NCBI GenBank assembly: GCA_963717745.1
Contig: CAVQXJ010000005.1
Location: 1-64,000 of the forward strand
From: JACCXG01 sp963717745
GTDB lineage: Bacteria > Acidobacteriota > Vicinamibacteria > Vicinamibacterales > 2-12-FULL-66-21
DNA length: 64,000 nt
Direction of reading: 5' to 3'
This document shows, one piece after another, positions 54,221-63,125 of the stretch; the first letter of the stretch is position 1, and every line of letters starts with the position of its first letter. The notes under the pieces are model-generated. The model worked only from the letters and a program-made list of their open reading frames with translations, did no database searches and was not told where the DNA came from. The position numbers were made by a program, and so were the translations under genes.

Positions 54221-55290
54221 GCGACCCCAGCTTCCGCCACGAACGTTTCGCCATTCAGGCACAGGTCGGCGGCATCCGATGCCCCCCTCCGCGTGCCCAG
54301 CCATGTCGTCCAGCCAAGTTGGCCGCCGAGTCCCAGCTTCAGCGGCGGGACCTGGTCACGCTCGAGCGTGAGCCGGACGTCCCAATCGAGCTCGAAACAC
54401 AGATAGAACCTGACCCAGTCGACCAGCTTCCGGAGCAGCGCGCCCGACCGGCGCGCGCCCGGCTGGCTCGCCGGCGTCGACGGCAGGAACGCTTCATACT
54501 GCGCCAGCGTGAGCGGTCCGAGGTGGATGCGGAACTTGCTCTGGTGGTCCCACACCCGCGCGCCGAGCACCGCCCCCGAGCCGAGCGACGCGCCGTCGCG
54601 GCGCAGATACGTGCGTTCCGGGGGGGCGAGGTGCAGCCAGTGTCCGACGAACTCCTCGATCGCCGCCGGCACGCGGAAGAACTGCCGGAGGATGGCGGCC
54701 AGCCCCTCAGCGTTGCGCACCTGACGCACCAGGGTGCCGGCGTGAAAGAGCCGCGCGAGATCGGGCACGGTGTCGCGGTGCCGCAGCGACGCCGGCGCGA
54801 CGCCGACGAACGAGCCCACATAGGCCAGGAAGCGGTCGTGTTCCGGCCGGTCGCGGTTGACGTGCGGCTGCGCCTGCGCCCACGCCCGGTAGAACAGCGC
54901 GATGAACCGGTGATGGAAGAGATCGAGGAACCGGCTGAGCGTCGGATCGCCGGCGTGCCGCAGCCGATGTCTCGCGTACTCGGTGATGTGGATTGGCATC
55001 GGTCCGTTCGGGCCGAGCAGGCCGAACAGCCTGACCTGCAGCCGCGGCGGCGCGCCGTCCTGACCGAATTCGAGCGAGGCGAGCGGAGCCGGGGCGAACG
55101 CCACGTCGGGATCCTGTCCAAGGCGCACCGGCTCGTCAACCGGACGGAGCGCGGCCCCCCAGCGCGGTTTGTCGTCGTACAGACACTCGAGCCGCCGAAG
55201 GGTCTGGTAGAAGTCGTAGCGATACGGCTCCCGTGCCAGATCCATCAGGAACGTCAGAGCGTCGGTCTCGTGCCCCAGTGTGGCGCCCAT
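54217..55290 (-). CDS. tssG: TssG baseplate protein
   Basis: 357 residues. TssG/VasB/ImpH family blocks: MDLAREPYRYDFYQTLRRLE, PRLQVRLFGLLGPNGPMPIH, FLDLFHHRFIALFYRAWAQA and LRQFFRVPAAIEEFVGHWL. It is a wedge component of the T6SS baseplate together with TssE, TssF and TssK. Its start overlaps the end of tssF by 37 bases and its stop overlaps the clpV start (ATGA), which indicates a coupled operon. Sequence is intact. Confidence 0.95.
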   Translation of the reverse strand: MGATLGHETDALTFLMDLAREPYRYDFYQTLRRLECLYDDKPRWGAALRPVDEPVRLGQDPDVAFAPAPLASLEFGQDGAPPRLQVRLFGLLGPNGPMPIHITEYARHRLRHAGDPTLSRFLDLFHHRFIALFYRAWAQAQPHVNRDRPEHDRFLAYVGSFVGVAPASLRHRDTVPDLARLFHAGTLVRQVRNAEGLAAILRQFFRVPAAIEEFVGHWLHLAPPERTYLRRDGASLGSGAVLGARVWDHQSKFRIHLGPLTLAQYEAFLPSTPASQPGARRSGALLRKLVDWVRFYLCFELDWDVRLTLERDQVPPLKLGLGGQLGWTTWLGTRRGASDAADLCLNGETFVAEAGVA

Positions 55291-57137
55291 CGATTGATTT
55301 CGCCTCGACTCTGCGATCGCAGTACCGTCTCCGTCACCGAATTGATCGACACGTAGCGCGCGAAGTATCGATCGAGCACCGCTCCCAGGAGAAACGCGCT
55401 TCCCCCTTCGAACCCCATCTCGTCGACGTCGACCGTGATCTCGAGGCCGCGTCCGAACGCAATCGGCCCTCGTCCCGGAACCCGCCGCACCACCCGTCCC
55501 ACGCTCACCGACCGGATGCCCTCGATCTGCCGCCGCCCGCTCACGTCGGCGGTGGTCGCGTAGAGCTCGAGCAGATCGCGGAGCGCGGCGGCACCCTGCT
55601 GGCCGGTGGCATTCACCAGCGACAGATAGTTGAGCGACAGGTGACTGATCGCCCGCCAGGCGATCGCCCCGTCAGCCACCGCGCCGTACGGACGGCTCGG
55701 GCCGCTGATCACGCGCACGCCGGTGACCGGCGCGGAGATATTCAGCGAGAAGTCGGTCTGGCCAAGGCCGATCGGCATCTGCAGCACCAGATCGCGATTG
55801 GTGCAGAGCGCCTGGATTGAGAGCTGCCGCAGGTCCGCGGAGTAAGGGGCGTGCGCCGAGTCGACCAGCGACAGGAAGACCTCGCTGCCAATGTAGCTCG
55901 ACCGCGATCCGCGCCGCTTCTGCTCCATCGACACCAGCCGCGGCTCCCGCCGCGTGGTGAAGTACGCCGACTCCAGGGTGTCCGGGTCCGTGCTCGACGC
56001 CGAATAGAACGGCAGGAACACCTGCTCGGTGTCGTCGCCCGCGCCGTGCCCGATCACCGACGTCACCTGGTAGATCTCGAAATCCAGCGGCCGGGTCCGG
56101 TCGGCGACCACGTGAAACTCGTAGCTCGAGTCGTTCACGTGGATGCGATCGACGCGCGGCTTCTCGAACAGGTTGACCGCCGGCGTGCAGAACAGCTGGA
56201 GGTTGGACTTGTCCACCACGCTTTCAAGCGTCGGATCGCCGCGCCCCACCAGCACCACCAGCTCGAGCTCGGTGCCCTCCATGCGGGCGACGCTCGGCGC
56301 CAGCCCGGTGAGCTCGAAAAATCGATATCGCTGCGGGAACGAGAAATACTCCTGGAGCAGTCGATAGCCCTGGAACGATCGCACGGTCACCGGCAGCAGG
56401 GCCTGGTGATCGTCGAACCCCACCGGTTGAATCGAGGACGGCGGCAGGACGGTGACATCCTGCGGGCGGCCGCCGATCGGCCGCACCAGCACGCCGAGCC
56501 CGGTGCCCAGGCACAATTCCAGCAGCTTGTTCGTCACGTCGTCGCGGCCGGCGAGATAGAAGCACACCCGGTCGAACTTCGTCTGCTCGAACTTCAGACC
56601 TGCCGTCGTCTTCAGCCGGATGCGCAGGCCGCCCTTGATCCGCTGCGCGAACGGCAGCGCGTTGAGCTGCAGATCCGGCGCGAACGAGAAGTAGCCGGCG
56701 GCGGCGACCTCGATCGGCAGCAGGGTCACGTCGTGCGCGGTCCGGAACTCACACCCGGGGACGTCGTCGGTCGTCGACAGCGCGTGCAGCGTGGTGCCGC
56801 GCGGCACGGTGCGGGTGCCGCCGGCGAGGCTCGGATCGTCCTTGTCCGGCAGAATCTGCGCCACCAGCATGGACGGCGTCGGCGCGAGGTAGTGCGGGTA
56901 GATGATTTCGAGCAGCGACTGGGTGAAGCGCGGGAACTCCGCGTCGATCTTCAGCTGCACCCGCGCCGCCATGAAGCCGGCGCCCTCGAGCAGCCGCTCC
57001 ACATACGGGTCGGCCACTTCGAGGCCGCTCATGCCGAGACGGGCGGCGATCTTCGGGAACTGCTGGGCGAACTCGCCGCCCATCTCGCGAAGATGCTGAA
57101 GTTCGAGGTTGTAATAGTGGAGGAGACGGGGGTCCAT
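55254..57137 (-). CDS. tssF: TssF baseplate protein
   Basis: 627 residues. N-terminal LLHYYNLELQHLREMGGEFA and QFPKIAARLGMSGLEVADPY are the TssF/VasA/ImpG signature; the middle part contains RRGSRSSYIGSEVFLSLVDS and the C-terminal part GRVVRRVPGRGPIAFGRGLE with FLLGAVLDRYFARYVSINSV. It pairs with TssG as a baseplate wedge. The ATG shares one base with the tssE stop (TAATG), so translation is coupled. No frame damage. Confidence 0.96.
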   Translation of the reverse strand: MDPRLLHYYNLELQHLREMGGEFAQQFPKIAARLGMSGLEVADPYVERLLEGAGFMAARVQLKIDAEFPRFTQSLLEIIYPHYLAPTPSMLVAQILPDKDDPSLAGGTRTVPRGTTLHALSTTDDVPGCEFRTAHDVTLLPIEVAAAGYFSFAPDLQLNALPFAQRIKGGLRIRLKTTAGLKFEQTKFDRVCFYLAGRDDVTNKLLELCLGTGLGVLVRPIGGRPQDVTVLPPSSIQPVGFDDHQALLPVTVRSFQGYRLLQEYFSFPQRYRFFELTGLAPSVARMEGTELELVVLVGRGDPTLESVVDKSNLQLFCTPAVNLFEKPRVDRIHVNDSSYEFHVVADRTRPLDFEIYQVTSVIGHGAGDDTEQVFLPFYSASSTDPDTLESAYFTTRREPRLVSMEQKRRGSRSSYIGSEVFLSLVDSAHAPYSADLRQLSIQALCTNRDLVLQMPIGLGQTDFSLNISAPVTGVRVISGPSRPYGAVADGAIAWRAISHLSLNYLSLVNATGQQGAAALRDLLELYATTADVSGRRQIEGIRSVSVGRVVRRVPGRGPIAFGRGLEITVDVDEMGFEGGSAFLLGAVLDRYFARYVSINSVTETVLRSQSRGEINRWAPHWGTRPTL

Positions 57138-57655
57138 TACGTGACTCGCGTTGGCGCGAGATCCGCGACCTCCACCTGTCCGGTTTCCAGGTCGATCTCG
57201 GTCCGGACCAGCAGGTCGATGGGGATCGGCTGCGCCCAGAGCTGTCCCGAGATTTCGACACCGATCACGTTGTGGTTCTCGAAATTGCCGGTCTCCAGCG
57301 CGCGCACCCGCAGGGAGGCGGGAAGAATGCGCGGTTCGAAGTCGAGGATGGCCTGCCGCACCGCCCGCTCCAGCTCGGTGACTTCGAGCGATGCCGAGGT
57401 CTGGCCGGACAGCGCCGGCAGGCCGTAGTTGATCACCGAGCGTCGGGCGTAGGGCAGCGTCGCCGGATCCATGTCGGCGTCGAGCCGCGTGGTATTGAAC
57501 AGCCAGGCGAGATCGCGGAGCACCGCTTCCCGCATCCGGCGCTTCGACATCACGCGCTGCTGGCGCGGCTCGAGCTTCTTGTCCGGCTCCTCGTCGGTCA
57601 GCCGGTCGAGGAGCGCCGGTTGGAGCTGCTCCTGCGGAGTGCGCTGTTCAGGCAC
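57137..57655 (-). CDS. tssE: TssE, gp25-like baseplate protein
   Basis: 172 residues from GTG 57655 (start of VPEQRTPQEQLQPALLDRLT). The gp25-like domain contains RRMREAVLRDLAWLFNTTRL and the core ARRSVINYGLPALSGQTSAS, then LERAVRQAILDFEPRILPAS. I chose this GTG because the family begins with QPALLDRL; the frame is open further upstream without a clear site. It overlaps the tagJ stop by 8 bases. TssE starts sheath polymerisation on the baseplate. Confidence 0.92.
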   Translation of the reverse strand: MPEQRTPQEQLQPALLDRLTDEEPDKKLEPRQQRVMSKRRMREAVLRDLAWLFNTTRLDADMDPATLPYARRSVINYGLPALSGQTSASLEVTELERAVRQAILDFEPRILPASLRVRALETGNFENHNVIGVEISGQLWAQPIPIDLLVRTEIDLETGQVEVADLAPTRVT

Positions 57656-58490
57656 TGGCCACGCCCGGAGTGTCGCCTGCCGCGTCCTCTTCCGGGCGGA
57701 GCGAGATCGCGCGGACTTCCAGGATCGGCGTGTCGCCGGCATCGGTCGCGAGGATCCGCTGGCCGAGCCCGCGGAACGCGTCTTCGCCGATCGCCTCCCA
57801 GGACGTCTTGCGCGCCAGCGCGATCGCGCCGTCGCTCGAGGCTTCCGAGCCCGGATACCGGGTGGGCAGAAGCGCGAGCGACTCGCCGCCGTTGGTGAAG
57901 TCGAGGTGCGCCGGCATCCAGACGAGATCGCGGAGATCTTCAGGAGCGTCGAGGCTGATCTTGGTCATCCGCGAGAACGGCACCCAGTAGTACCGCCCGT
58001 TGATGATCGCCTCCATGACCGGCCCGAGCCGCGAATCCGCGTCGGCGAGCCATTCGAAGGGGCGGCCGTCGATGTCGCCGCCCGAGGTCGGCGCCTCCTC
58101 GAACGCGCGGAGCCGCAGCTCCTCGGATTGCGCGGCCTCGCCGCCGCCAGCGCGCAGGCGCGACTCGATCAGCATCGCCAGCCACTGCTCCGGCTCGCCG
58201 AGGATCATCGGTGACTTGTGGCCGTCGAACACTTCGGTGCGGACCGCTTCGCAGCGGACCGCGTCGCCGTACATCTGCGCCATCGGCAGCGCGAGCGGCT
58301 CGAGCTCGGAGGCGACTTTCAGTTGATTGAGGGCGCGCTCCCATTGACCGAGCACGCAGAGCAGTTGAAAGAGAAAGACCCGGAGCTTGGCGTCAGACGG
58401 CTTGGCGCGGACGTCTTCCTGCAGGCGCGCCAGCGCCGCGGAGGGATCGCCGCTCTTGAGATGCTGCTCCGCCGCTTCCGAAAGAGTCAT
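57648..58490 (-). CDS. tagJ: TagJ/ImpE-type T6SS accessory protein
   Basis: 280 residues. TPR-like helices at the N-terminus (LKSGDPSAALARLQEDVRAK, LCVLGQWERALNQLKVASEL) and the ImpE/SciE C-terminal domain with RPFEWLADADSRLGPVMEAI and GRYYWVPFSRMTKISLDAPE. TagJ binds TssB in the T6SS sheath of some species and modulates ClpV action. The gene is 13 bases after an hcp gene and overlaps tssE. Intact. Confidence 0.93.
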   Translation of the reverse strand: MTLSEAAEQHLKSGDPSAALARLQEDVRAKPSDAKLRVFLFQLLCVLGQWERALNQLKVASELEPLALPMAQMYGDAVRCEAVRTEVFDGHKSPMILGEPEQWLAMLIESRLRAGGGEAAQSEELRLRAFEEAPTSGGDIDGRPFEWLADADSRLGPVMEAIINGRYYWVPFSRMTKISLDAPEDLRDLVWMPAHLDFTNGGESLALLPTRYPGSEASSDGAIALARKTSWEAIGEDAFRGLGQRILATDAGDTPILEVRAISLRPEEDAAGDTPGVASA

Positions 58491-58503
58491 CGTGTGTGCC
58501 GGG

Positions 58504-59031
58504 CTAGCCTGCGTTCCACTGATCTTCGAAGCTGGTGCTCCCGAGCGCGTTGCCGTCGGGACCCTGCGGGGTGTATTCGATGCTGATCTTGTTGAACGAA
58601 AACGTGACCTTCTCGATGAGGACCGGTTTGGTCGCGTCCTCGACGGCTTCGATATCCAGCGACATCACCCGCCCGTCCTCGATTTTGATCTTGAAGTACT
58701 CGAGCGGGTTCTTCCCCGCCTTGCGTATCGTCAGGACCGCTTCCTTGATCGCCTCGTTGGTGCGGACGGCGGCCATCAGCGCGGTGGACGCTTTGTCGAC
58801 CCACTTGGTGATCCGCAGCTCGCGGATGGTCGCCTTGCCGGTGGCGCCGCCGCCGCCCAACGACGCCTTCCCCTGCATCCCCCAGGACCAGGCGAGCACC
58901 TCGATCTCGTTCTTGTGCTTGTCGTCGTGGGATTCGCCGTTGATCTGCCCGTGACGGGCGCCGTTGACACTGAGGAACATGTCGCCGGCGCCCGTCCGCG
59001 GGGCGGTGGGATTGGAAAGAGGTACACCCAC
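58504..59031 (-). CDS. hcp: Hcp (TssD) inner-tube protein, paralogue 1
   Basis: 175 residues. Hcp family pattern: GDMFLSVNGARHGQINGESH, KNEIEVLAWSWGMQG, then LRITKWVDKASTALMAAVRT and KVTFSFNKISIEYTPQGPDG. It forms hexameric rings of the T6SS tube. Compared with the neighbouring Hcp it has an N-terminal extension of about 17 residues. Both are adjacent in one operon; presence of two tube proteins may allow different cargo. It starts 18 bases after the other hcp. Confidence 0.95.
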   Translation of the reverse strand: MGVPLSNPTAPRTGAGDMFLSVNGARHGQINGESHDDKHKNEIEVLAWSWGMQGKASLGGGGATGKATIRELRITKWVDKASTALMAAVRTNEAIKEAVLTIRKAGKNPLEYFKIKIEDGRVMSLDIEAVEDATKPVLIEKVTFSFNKISIEYTPQGPDGNALGSTSFEDQWNAG

Positions 59032-59049
59032 GTCGATAGTCCTCGGTGA

Positions 59050-59526
59050 CTAACCTGCCTTGTTCGCCTTGAGGTCGTACTTGAAGAAGACGCCCGCGTC
59101 GAGCGACCCGTCCGGCTTCTGCGGCTTGTATTCCAACGCCACCTTGGCGAACGACAGGCTGATGTTCTCCGAGTCGCCGTCGCCGCTGCCGCCGTGCGTC
59201 ACGCCGGTGACGATGACGTCGCTGAGCTTCACGATCAGGTACTCGTGCTGTTCCTTGCCGGCCTTGCGGTGCGTGATCGTGGCTTCCTTGAGGTGGGCGC
59301 CGGTGGCGCAGGTCTGGAGGAGCACCGGCGACGCCTTGTCGATCTTGTGCACGAACGAGAGATCGTGGAAGGTGGCCTTGCCTTCACCGCCGCCGCCGCC
59401 GTGGGCCATCGACCCGGCGTTGGTCACGCCCCACGAGTAGGACAGCACTTCGATTTCGTCCTTGTGCTTGGAGTCGCCCGATTCCCCTTTGATGTCCCCG
59501 AGCTTCGCGAAAATGTCTGATGCCAT
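59050..59526 (-). CDS. hcp: Hcp (TssD) inner-tube protein, paralogue 2
   Basis: 158 residues. MASDIFAKLGDIKGESGDSK and KDEIEVLSYSWGVTN are typical Hcp starts; LSFVHKIDKASPVLLQTCAT and NISLSFAKVALEYKPQKPDG follow. An AGGAG-like site precedes the ATG by about 8 bases, and the 69 bases between tssC and this gene could hold a processing or extra start site, as hcp is often the most abundant T6SS transcript. Clear paralogue of the next gene. Confidence 0.95.
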   Translation of the reverse strand: MASDIFAKLGDIKGESGDSKHKDEIEVLSYSWGVTNAGSMAHGGGGGEGKATFHDLSFVHKIDKASPVLLQTCATGAHLKEATITHRKAGKEQHEYLIVKLSDVIVTGVTHGGSGDGDSENISLSFAKVALEYKPQKPDGSLDAGVFFKYDLKANKAG

Positions 59527-59595
59527 AAGTAAACGCTCCTATCGTGAACTACGACCCTTGCACGGCGAAACCGTCTACGCGCCGATGAATTCCGA

Positions 59596-61092
59596 CTAGC
59601 CTGCCTTCGCCGACGGCAGCTTCGACACCAGCCGCAACGACACCGTGAGCCCTTCCAGCTGATAGTGCGGCCGCAGGAAGAACTTCGCGGAGTAGTACCC
59701 GGGATTGCCTTCGATCTCCGCCACCTGCACTTCGGCCGCGGCGAGCGGTTTCTGGGCCTTGGTGGATTCCGACGAGTGGGCCGGATCGCCGTCCACGTAG
59801 TTCATGATCCACTTCTGCAGCCACACCTGCATGTCCTCGCGCTCCTTGAACGAGCCGATCTTGTCGCGGACGATGCACTTCAGATAGTGGGCGAACCGGC
59901 AACATGCAAACAGATACGGCAGGCGTGCCGCGAGGTTCGCGTTGGCGGTCGCGTCGGGGTCGGTGTACTCGAACGGCTTCTGCACGGACTGCGCGCCGAT
60001 GAAGGCCGCGAAGTCGGAATTCTTCCGGTGCAGCAGCGGCATGAAGCCATTCTTCGCCAGCTCGGCTTCCCGCCGGTCGCTGATCGCGATCTCGGTCGGG
60101 CACTTCATGTCGACGCCGCCGTCGTCGGTCGGGAAGGTGTGGACCGGGAGCCCCTCGACCGCGCCGCCCGACTCCACGCCGCGGATGCGCGAGCACCAGC
60201 CATAGAGCTTGAACGAGCGGTTGATGTTGGTGGCCATCGCGTACGCGGCGTTGGACCAGGTGTAGCGGCTGTGATCCGCGGCGCCGGTGTCCTCTTCGAA
60301 CGAGAATTCCTCGACCGGACTGGTCTTGGCGCCGTACGGCAACCGCGCCAGATAGCGCGGCATCGCCAGGCCGAGATACCGCGAGTCGTCCGATTCGCGG
60401 AGCGATCGCCAGGCCGCATACTCCGGAGTGGTGAAGATCTTGGTCAGGTCGCGGGGGTTGGCCAGCTCCTGCCACGACGACATCTGCATGATGGTCGGCG
60501 ACGCGCCGGCGATGAACGGACAGTGCGCCGCGGCGGCGACCTGCGCCATCTCGGCGAGGAGCTCGGTGTCGGGCGCGGTCTGGTCGAAGTAGTAGTCGCC
60601 CACCAGGCAGCCGAACGGCTCGCCGCCAAACTGCCCGTACTCGGCCTCGTAGACCTTCTTGAAGAGCGGGCTCTGATCCCAGGCCGTCCCCTTGAAGCGT
60701 TTCAGGGTCTTTCCGAGGTCGACCTTGCTGATGTTCATGAATCGAATCTTCAGCATCTCGTCGGTCTCGGTGTTGTTGACGAGATAGTGAAGACCACGCC
60801 AGCCGCCTTCGAGCTTCTGGAAGTCCTCGTGGTGCAGGATCAGGTTGATCTGCTCCGTGAGCTTCTTGTCCAGCTGCGCGATGATTGCCTCGATGGATTT
60901 GACGACATCGGTGCTAATCAGTTTCGTCTGGGAGAGGGCCTGCTCAGCGAGCGTGCGGACCGCGCGTTCGACCGCGTCCTTCGCTTCGTCGGTTTTGGGC
61001 TTGAATTCTTTCCTGAGAAGCGAGTCGAAATCGTTCGCGTCGACGGACCCGATCGCGGTGGTCGCTTCCTGCTGGGGTTTCGCATCGGCCAT
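59596..61092 (-). CDS. tssC: TssC sheath large subunit
   Basis: 498 residues. Family blocks: LEGGWRGLHYLVNNTETDEM, FGCLVGDYYFDQTAPDTELL, SRYLGLAMPRYLARLPYGAK, ELAKNGFMPLLHRKNSDFAA and ACCRFAHYLKCIVRDKIGSF. Together with TssB it forms the contractile sheath. Starts at ATG 61092, 30 bases after tssB. Sequence is intact and complete. Confidence 0.97.
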   Translation of the reverse strand: MADAKPQQEATTAIGSVDANDFDSLLRKEFKPKTDEAKDAVERAVRTLAEQALSQTKLISTDVVKSIEAIIAQLDKKLTEQINLILHHEDFQKLEGGWRGLHYLVNNTETDEMLKIRFMNISKVDLGKTLKRFKGTAWDQSPLFKKVYEAEYGQFGGEPFGCLVGDYYFDQTAPDTELLAEMAQVAAAAHCPFIAGASPTIMQMSSWQELANPRDLTKIFTTPEYAAWRSLRESDDSRYLGLAMPRYLARLPYGAKTSPVEEFSFEEDTGAADHSRYTWSNAAYAMATNINRSFKLYGWCSRIRGVESGGAVEGLPVHTFPTDDGGVDMKCPTEIAISDRREAELAKNGFMPLLHRKNSDFAAFIGAQSVQKPFEYTDPDATANANLAARLPYLFACCRFAHYLKCIVRDKIGSFKEREDMQVWLQKWIMNYVDGDPAHSSESTKAQKPLAAAEVQVAEIEGNPGYYSAKFFLRPHYQLEGLTVSLRLVSKLPSAKAG

Positions 61093-61122
61093 GACTGTTC
61101 TCCGCTCAGCTCACCACAGGGA

Positions 61123-61632
61123 CTAGGACGACTCTTCCTGCGGATTTTTGGTGGTGGCAAGCGCCTGCAGCAGCGCCGGATCCTGCAGCAGCTTGCTGAC
61201 GAGATCCTCGGCCCCGCTCTTGCCATCCATATACGTGATCAGGTTCGCCAACTGCTTGCGCGCTTCGAGGAGCTTGCTGAGCGCGTCGACCTTCCCGGCA
61301 ATCGCCGCCGGCGAGAAGTCGTCCATGCTCTCGAACGTCAGCTCGACGCTCAGGTTGCCTTCGCCGGTCAGCGTGTTCGGGACCTGGAACGCCGCGCGCG
61401 GCTTCATCGCCTTCATCCGGCTGTCGAAGTTGTCGACGTCGATCTCGAGGAACTTGCGATCCGCGACCGGCGCCAGCGGCTCAGCCGGTTTCCCCGACAA
61501 ATCCGCCAGCACGCCCATCACGAACGGCAGCTGCACTTTTTTTTCGGCGCCGTAGAGCTCTACGTCGTATTCGATCTGGACGCGGGGAGCCCGGTTGCGC
61601 GCGATGAACTTCTGACTGCTTGCCTTCGCCAC
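61123..61632 (-). CDS. tssB: TssB sheath small subunit
   Basis: 169 residues from GTG 61632 with GGGAGG about 8 bases upstream. It starts SSQKFIARNRAPRVQIEYDV and contains LPFVMGVLADLSGKPAE and KFLEIDVDNFDSRMKAMKPR, the TssB/VipA/ImpB signature, then a helical C-terminus (FSPAAIAGKVDALSKLLEAR). Partner of TssC in the contractile sheath. The gap to tssA is 39 bases. Confidence 0.97.
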   Translation of the reverse strand: MAKASSQKFIARNRAPRVQIEYDVELYGAEKKVQLPFVMGVLADLSGKPAEPLAPVADRKFLEIDVDNFDSRMKAMKPRAAFQVPNTLTGEGNLSVELTFESMDDFSPAAIAGKVDALSKLLEARKQLANLITYMDGKSGAEDLVSKLLQDPALLQALATTKNPQEESS

Positions 61633-61671
61633 GATATACCTCCCACCAGTTAGCCGACCGGACGCGACGGG

Positions 61672-62748
61672 TTATTCCTCAGGCTTGAGCCCACCTGCCG
61701 ACCGCGCCGTCACCACGGCGTCGGGAACGATGTCCGCCAGCACTTCCAGAAAGTCCTTGGAAACGAGCCGCTTGGCCCGCTCGACGAACAAGGGAATCGG
61801 GCTCGACGGCTCGTTGCGCCGGAAGAAATCCGCCACGCTGTCGAGGGCCTTGATCGCATCCTGCCGCGAGCGAATCGCCCCGCCCGCGAACCCCGCCTTG
61901 GCGGCGCCACCGCCCGCGCCCGCTTCGTCTGAGCCGTCCGCCGGTGCGGCATCGGCGCGCGACGCGAGCTGATCCTTGTAGAGCCGGTTCAACTTCGCGA
62001 GCTGCGTCGCCAGCGGCCCGAAGTCCGGCGCCACGTCCGGTCCACCCTCGCCGCGCAGCCGGGAGTCGATGCTGTTCAGCGCCGCCACCGCGGCCACGAC
62101 GCTCTGCTCGAGCGCCGTCAGCTCCTCGGTCGGGATCTCCTTGAAGGCGTCCTGGATCGCCCGTTCGTCCGGCCTGACCTCGGTCGCACTCGGCGACACC
62201 GCGCCGTTGGCAATGTCGATGTCGCGAAGGCTGAAGCGGCCATGCTGCCGGCTCGCGACGAGCGGCAGCCGCCAGACCCGGTCCACCACCGCCATCGGAT
62301 CCGCGAAGCAATTCAGCGCATTGCGCCGCGCCATCGCGTCCCCTTCGTCGAGCAGAGGATACACCTGCGGCCAGTAGGTCTCGAGCCACTGCGACGCGAT
62401 CGTAATCGTCCGTCCGAACGCCGCCAGCCCGTCGGTGCGCAGCAGCGCCGTGCCCAGGTAGGCGAGCAGGCGGAGGTCCTTGCTCCCCTTCAGGCCTTCG
62501 AGCGCCGCGTTGCGGATCCGGTCCCATTCGATCGGGGCCTTGACCTTCGCACTCTCCCGCTCGCTCTCTTCAGGATCGGGCGGTGCTTCGGGCGATCGCG
62601 CTTGCCCGAACAGTCTCAGGCCATCGAGCTCGGAAAGGACTGCCGTCTGTGCTCCCGGGAGGACCGGCGCCTCGTCCAGATTCTGGCCGCACGGTTGCTC
62701 GGCCGAAATCGGCTCCAGCAGCGCCTTGTCGTCCCAGACAGCACTCAT
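61672..62748 (-). CDS. tssA: TssA/ImpA family protein
   Basis: 358 residues from ATG 62748 (MSAVWDDKALLEPISAEQPC). The ImpA N-terminal domain shows LLEPISAEQPCGQNLDEAP, then WDRIRNAALEGLKGSKDLRL and QWLETYWPQVYPLLDEGDAM. The C-terminal part has IRSRQDAIKALDSVADFFRR and a short VERAKRLVSKDFLEVLADIV end, typical of short-type TssA proteins. TssA primes tube-sheath assembly at the baseplate. First gene after a 376-base gap that contains the large inverted repeat. Confidence 0.93.
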   Translation of the reverse strand: MSAVWDDKALLEPISAEQPCGQNLDEAPVLPGAQTAVLSELDGLRLFGQARSPEAPPDPEESERESAKVKAPIEWDRIRNAALEGLKGSKDLRLLAYLGTALLRTDGLAAFGRTITIASQWLETYWPQVYPLLDEGDAMARRNALNCFADPMAVVDRVWRLPLVASRQHGRFSLRDIDIANGAVSPSATEVRPDERAIQDAFKEIPTEELTALEQSVVAAVAALNSIDSRLRGEGGPDVAPDFGPLATQLAKLNRLYKDQLASRADAAPADGSDEAGAGGGAAKAGFAGGAIRSRQDAIKALDSVADFFRRNEPSSPIPLFVERAKRLVSKDFLEVLADIVPDAVVTARSAGGLKPEE

Positions 62749-62966
62749 CACCAAGCCTCGTGGTCCCGCGCTCGGCGCGCGCCGCCGCGCGTCCGGCCCG
62801 CACTGGCCCGCTCGAACACGCCGAGGCCGCCTCTGACGGCGACGCAAGGACAGGGGTAGAGTCGTGCACCGGCCGGCGACGGCCGGGCACCTGGGCGACG
62901 GTTGTCGTGCATCGAGCCTGCGCATTCTATACCGGAACGCCCCGGGCCAAATGAGGGCCCGCCTTT
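62749..62966. other. non-coding gap upstream of tssA
   Basis: GC-rich leader with no gene. The minus strand has TATAGAAT at 62931-62924, a possible -10 element with a poor -35 (TTTGGC) about 16 bases upstream; this would give a long leader of about 170 bases before tssA. The rest shows no clear structure. Confidence 0.35.
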
Positions 62967-63125
62967 AGGACCCGGTCAGGAACCAGTTGGTCGCTGTGGG
63001 CGTCGAGGCGCCCGCCCGGCAAGGCGCGAGGAGCGCGCATACCGGGCGTATGTAAGCGACGAGCAACGAAGCCCGGCGGGATGCATCGGCGGCCACAGCG
63101 ACCAACTGGTTCCTGACCGGGTCCT
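62967..63125. repeat. 159-bp palindromic element: perfect 33-bp arms with 93-base core
   Basis: AGGACCCGGTCAGGAACCAG...GTGG at 62967-62999 is exactly complementary to 63093-63125. The core contains partly complementary blocks and a short CATAC/GTATG pair, so the whole can fold as one long hairpin. It begins within the stop codon of the tagF-pppA gene and lies ahead of tssA. The layout resembles a MITE or REP-type mobile repeat; it may also act as a terminator or RNA-processing site. Confidence 0.8.
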
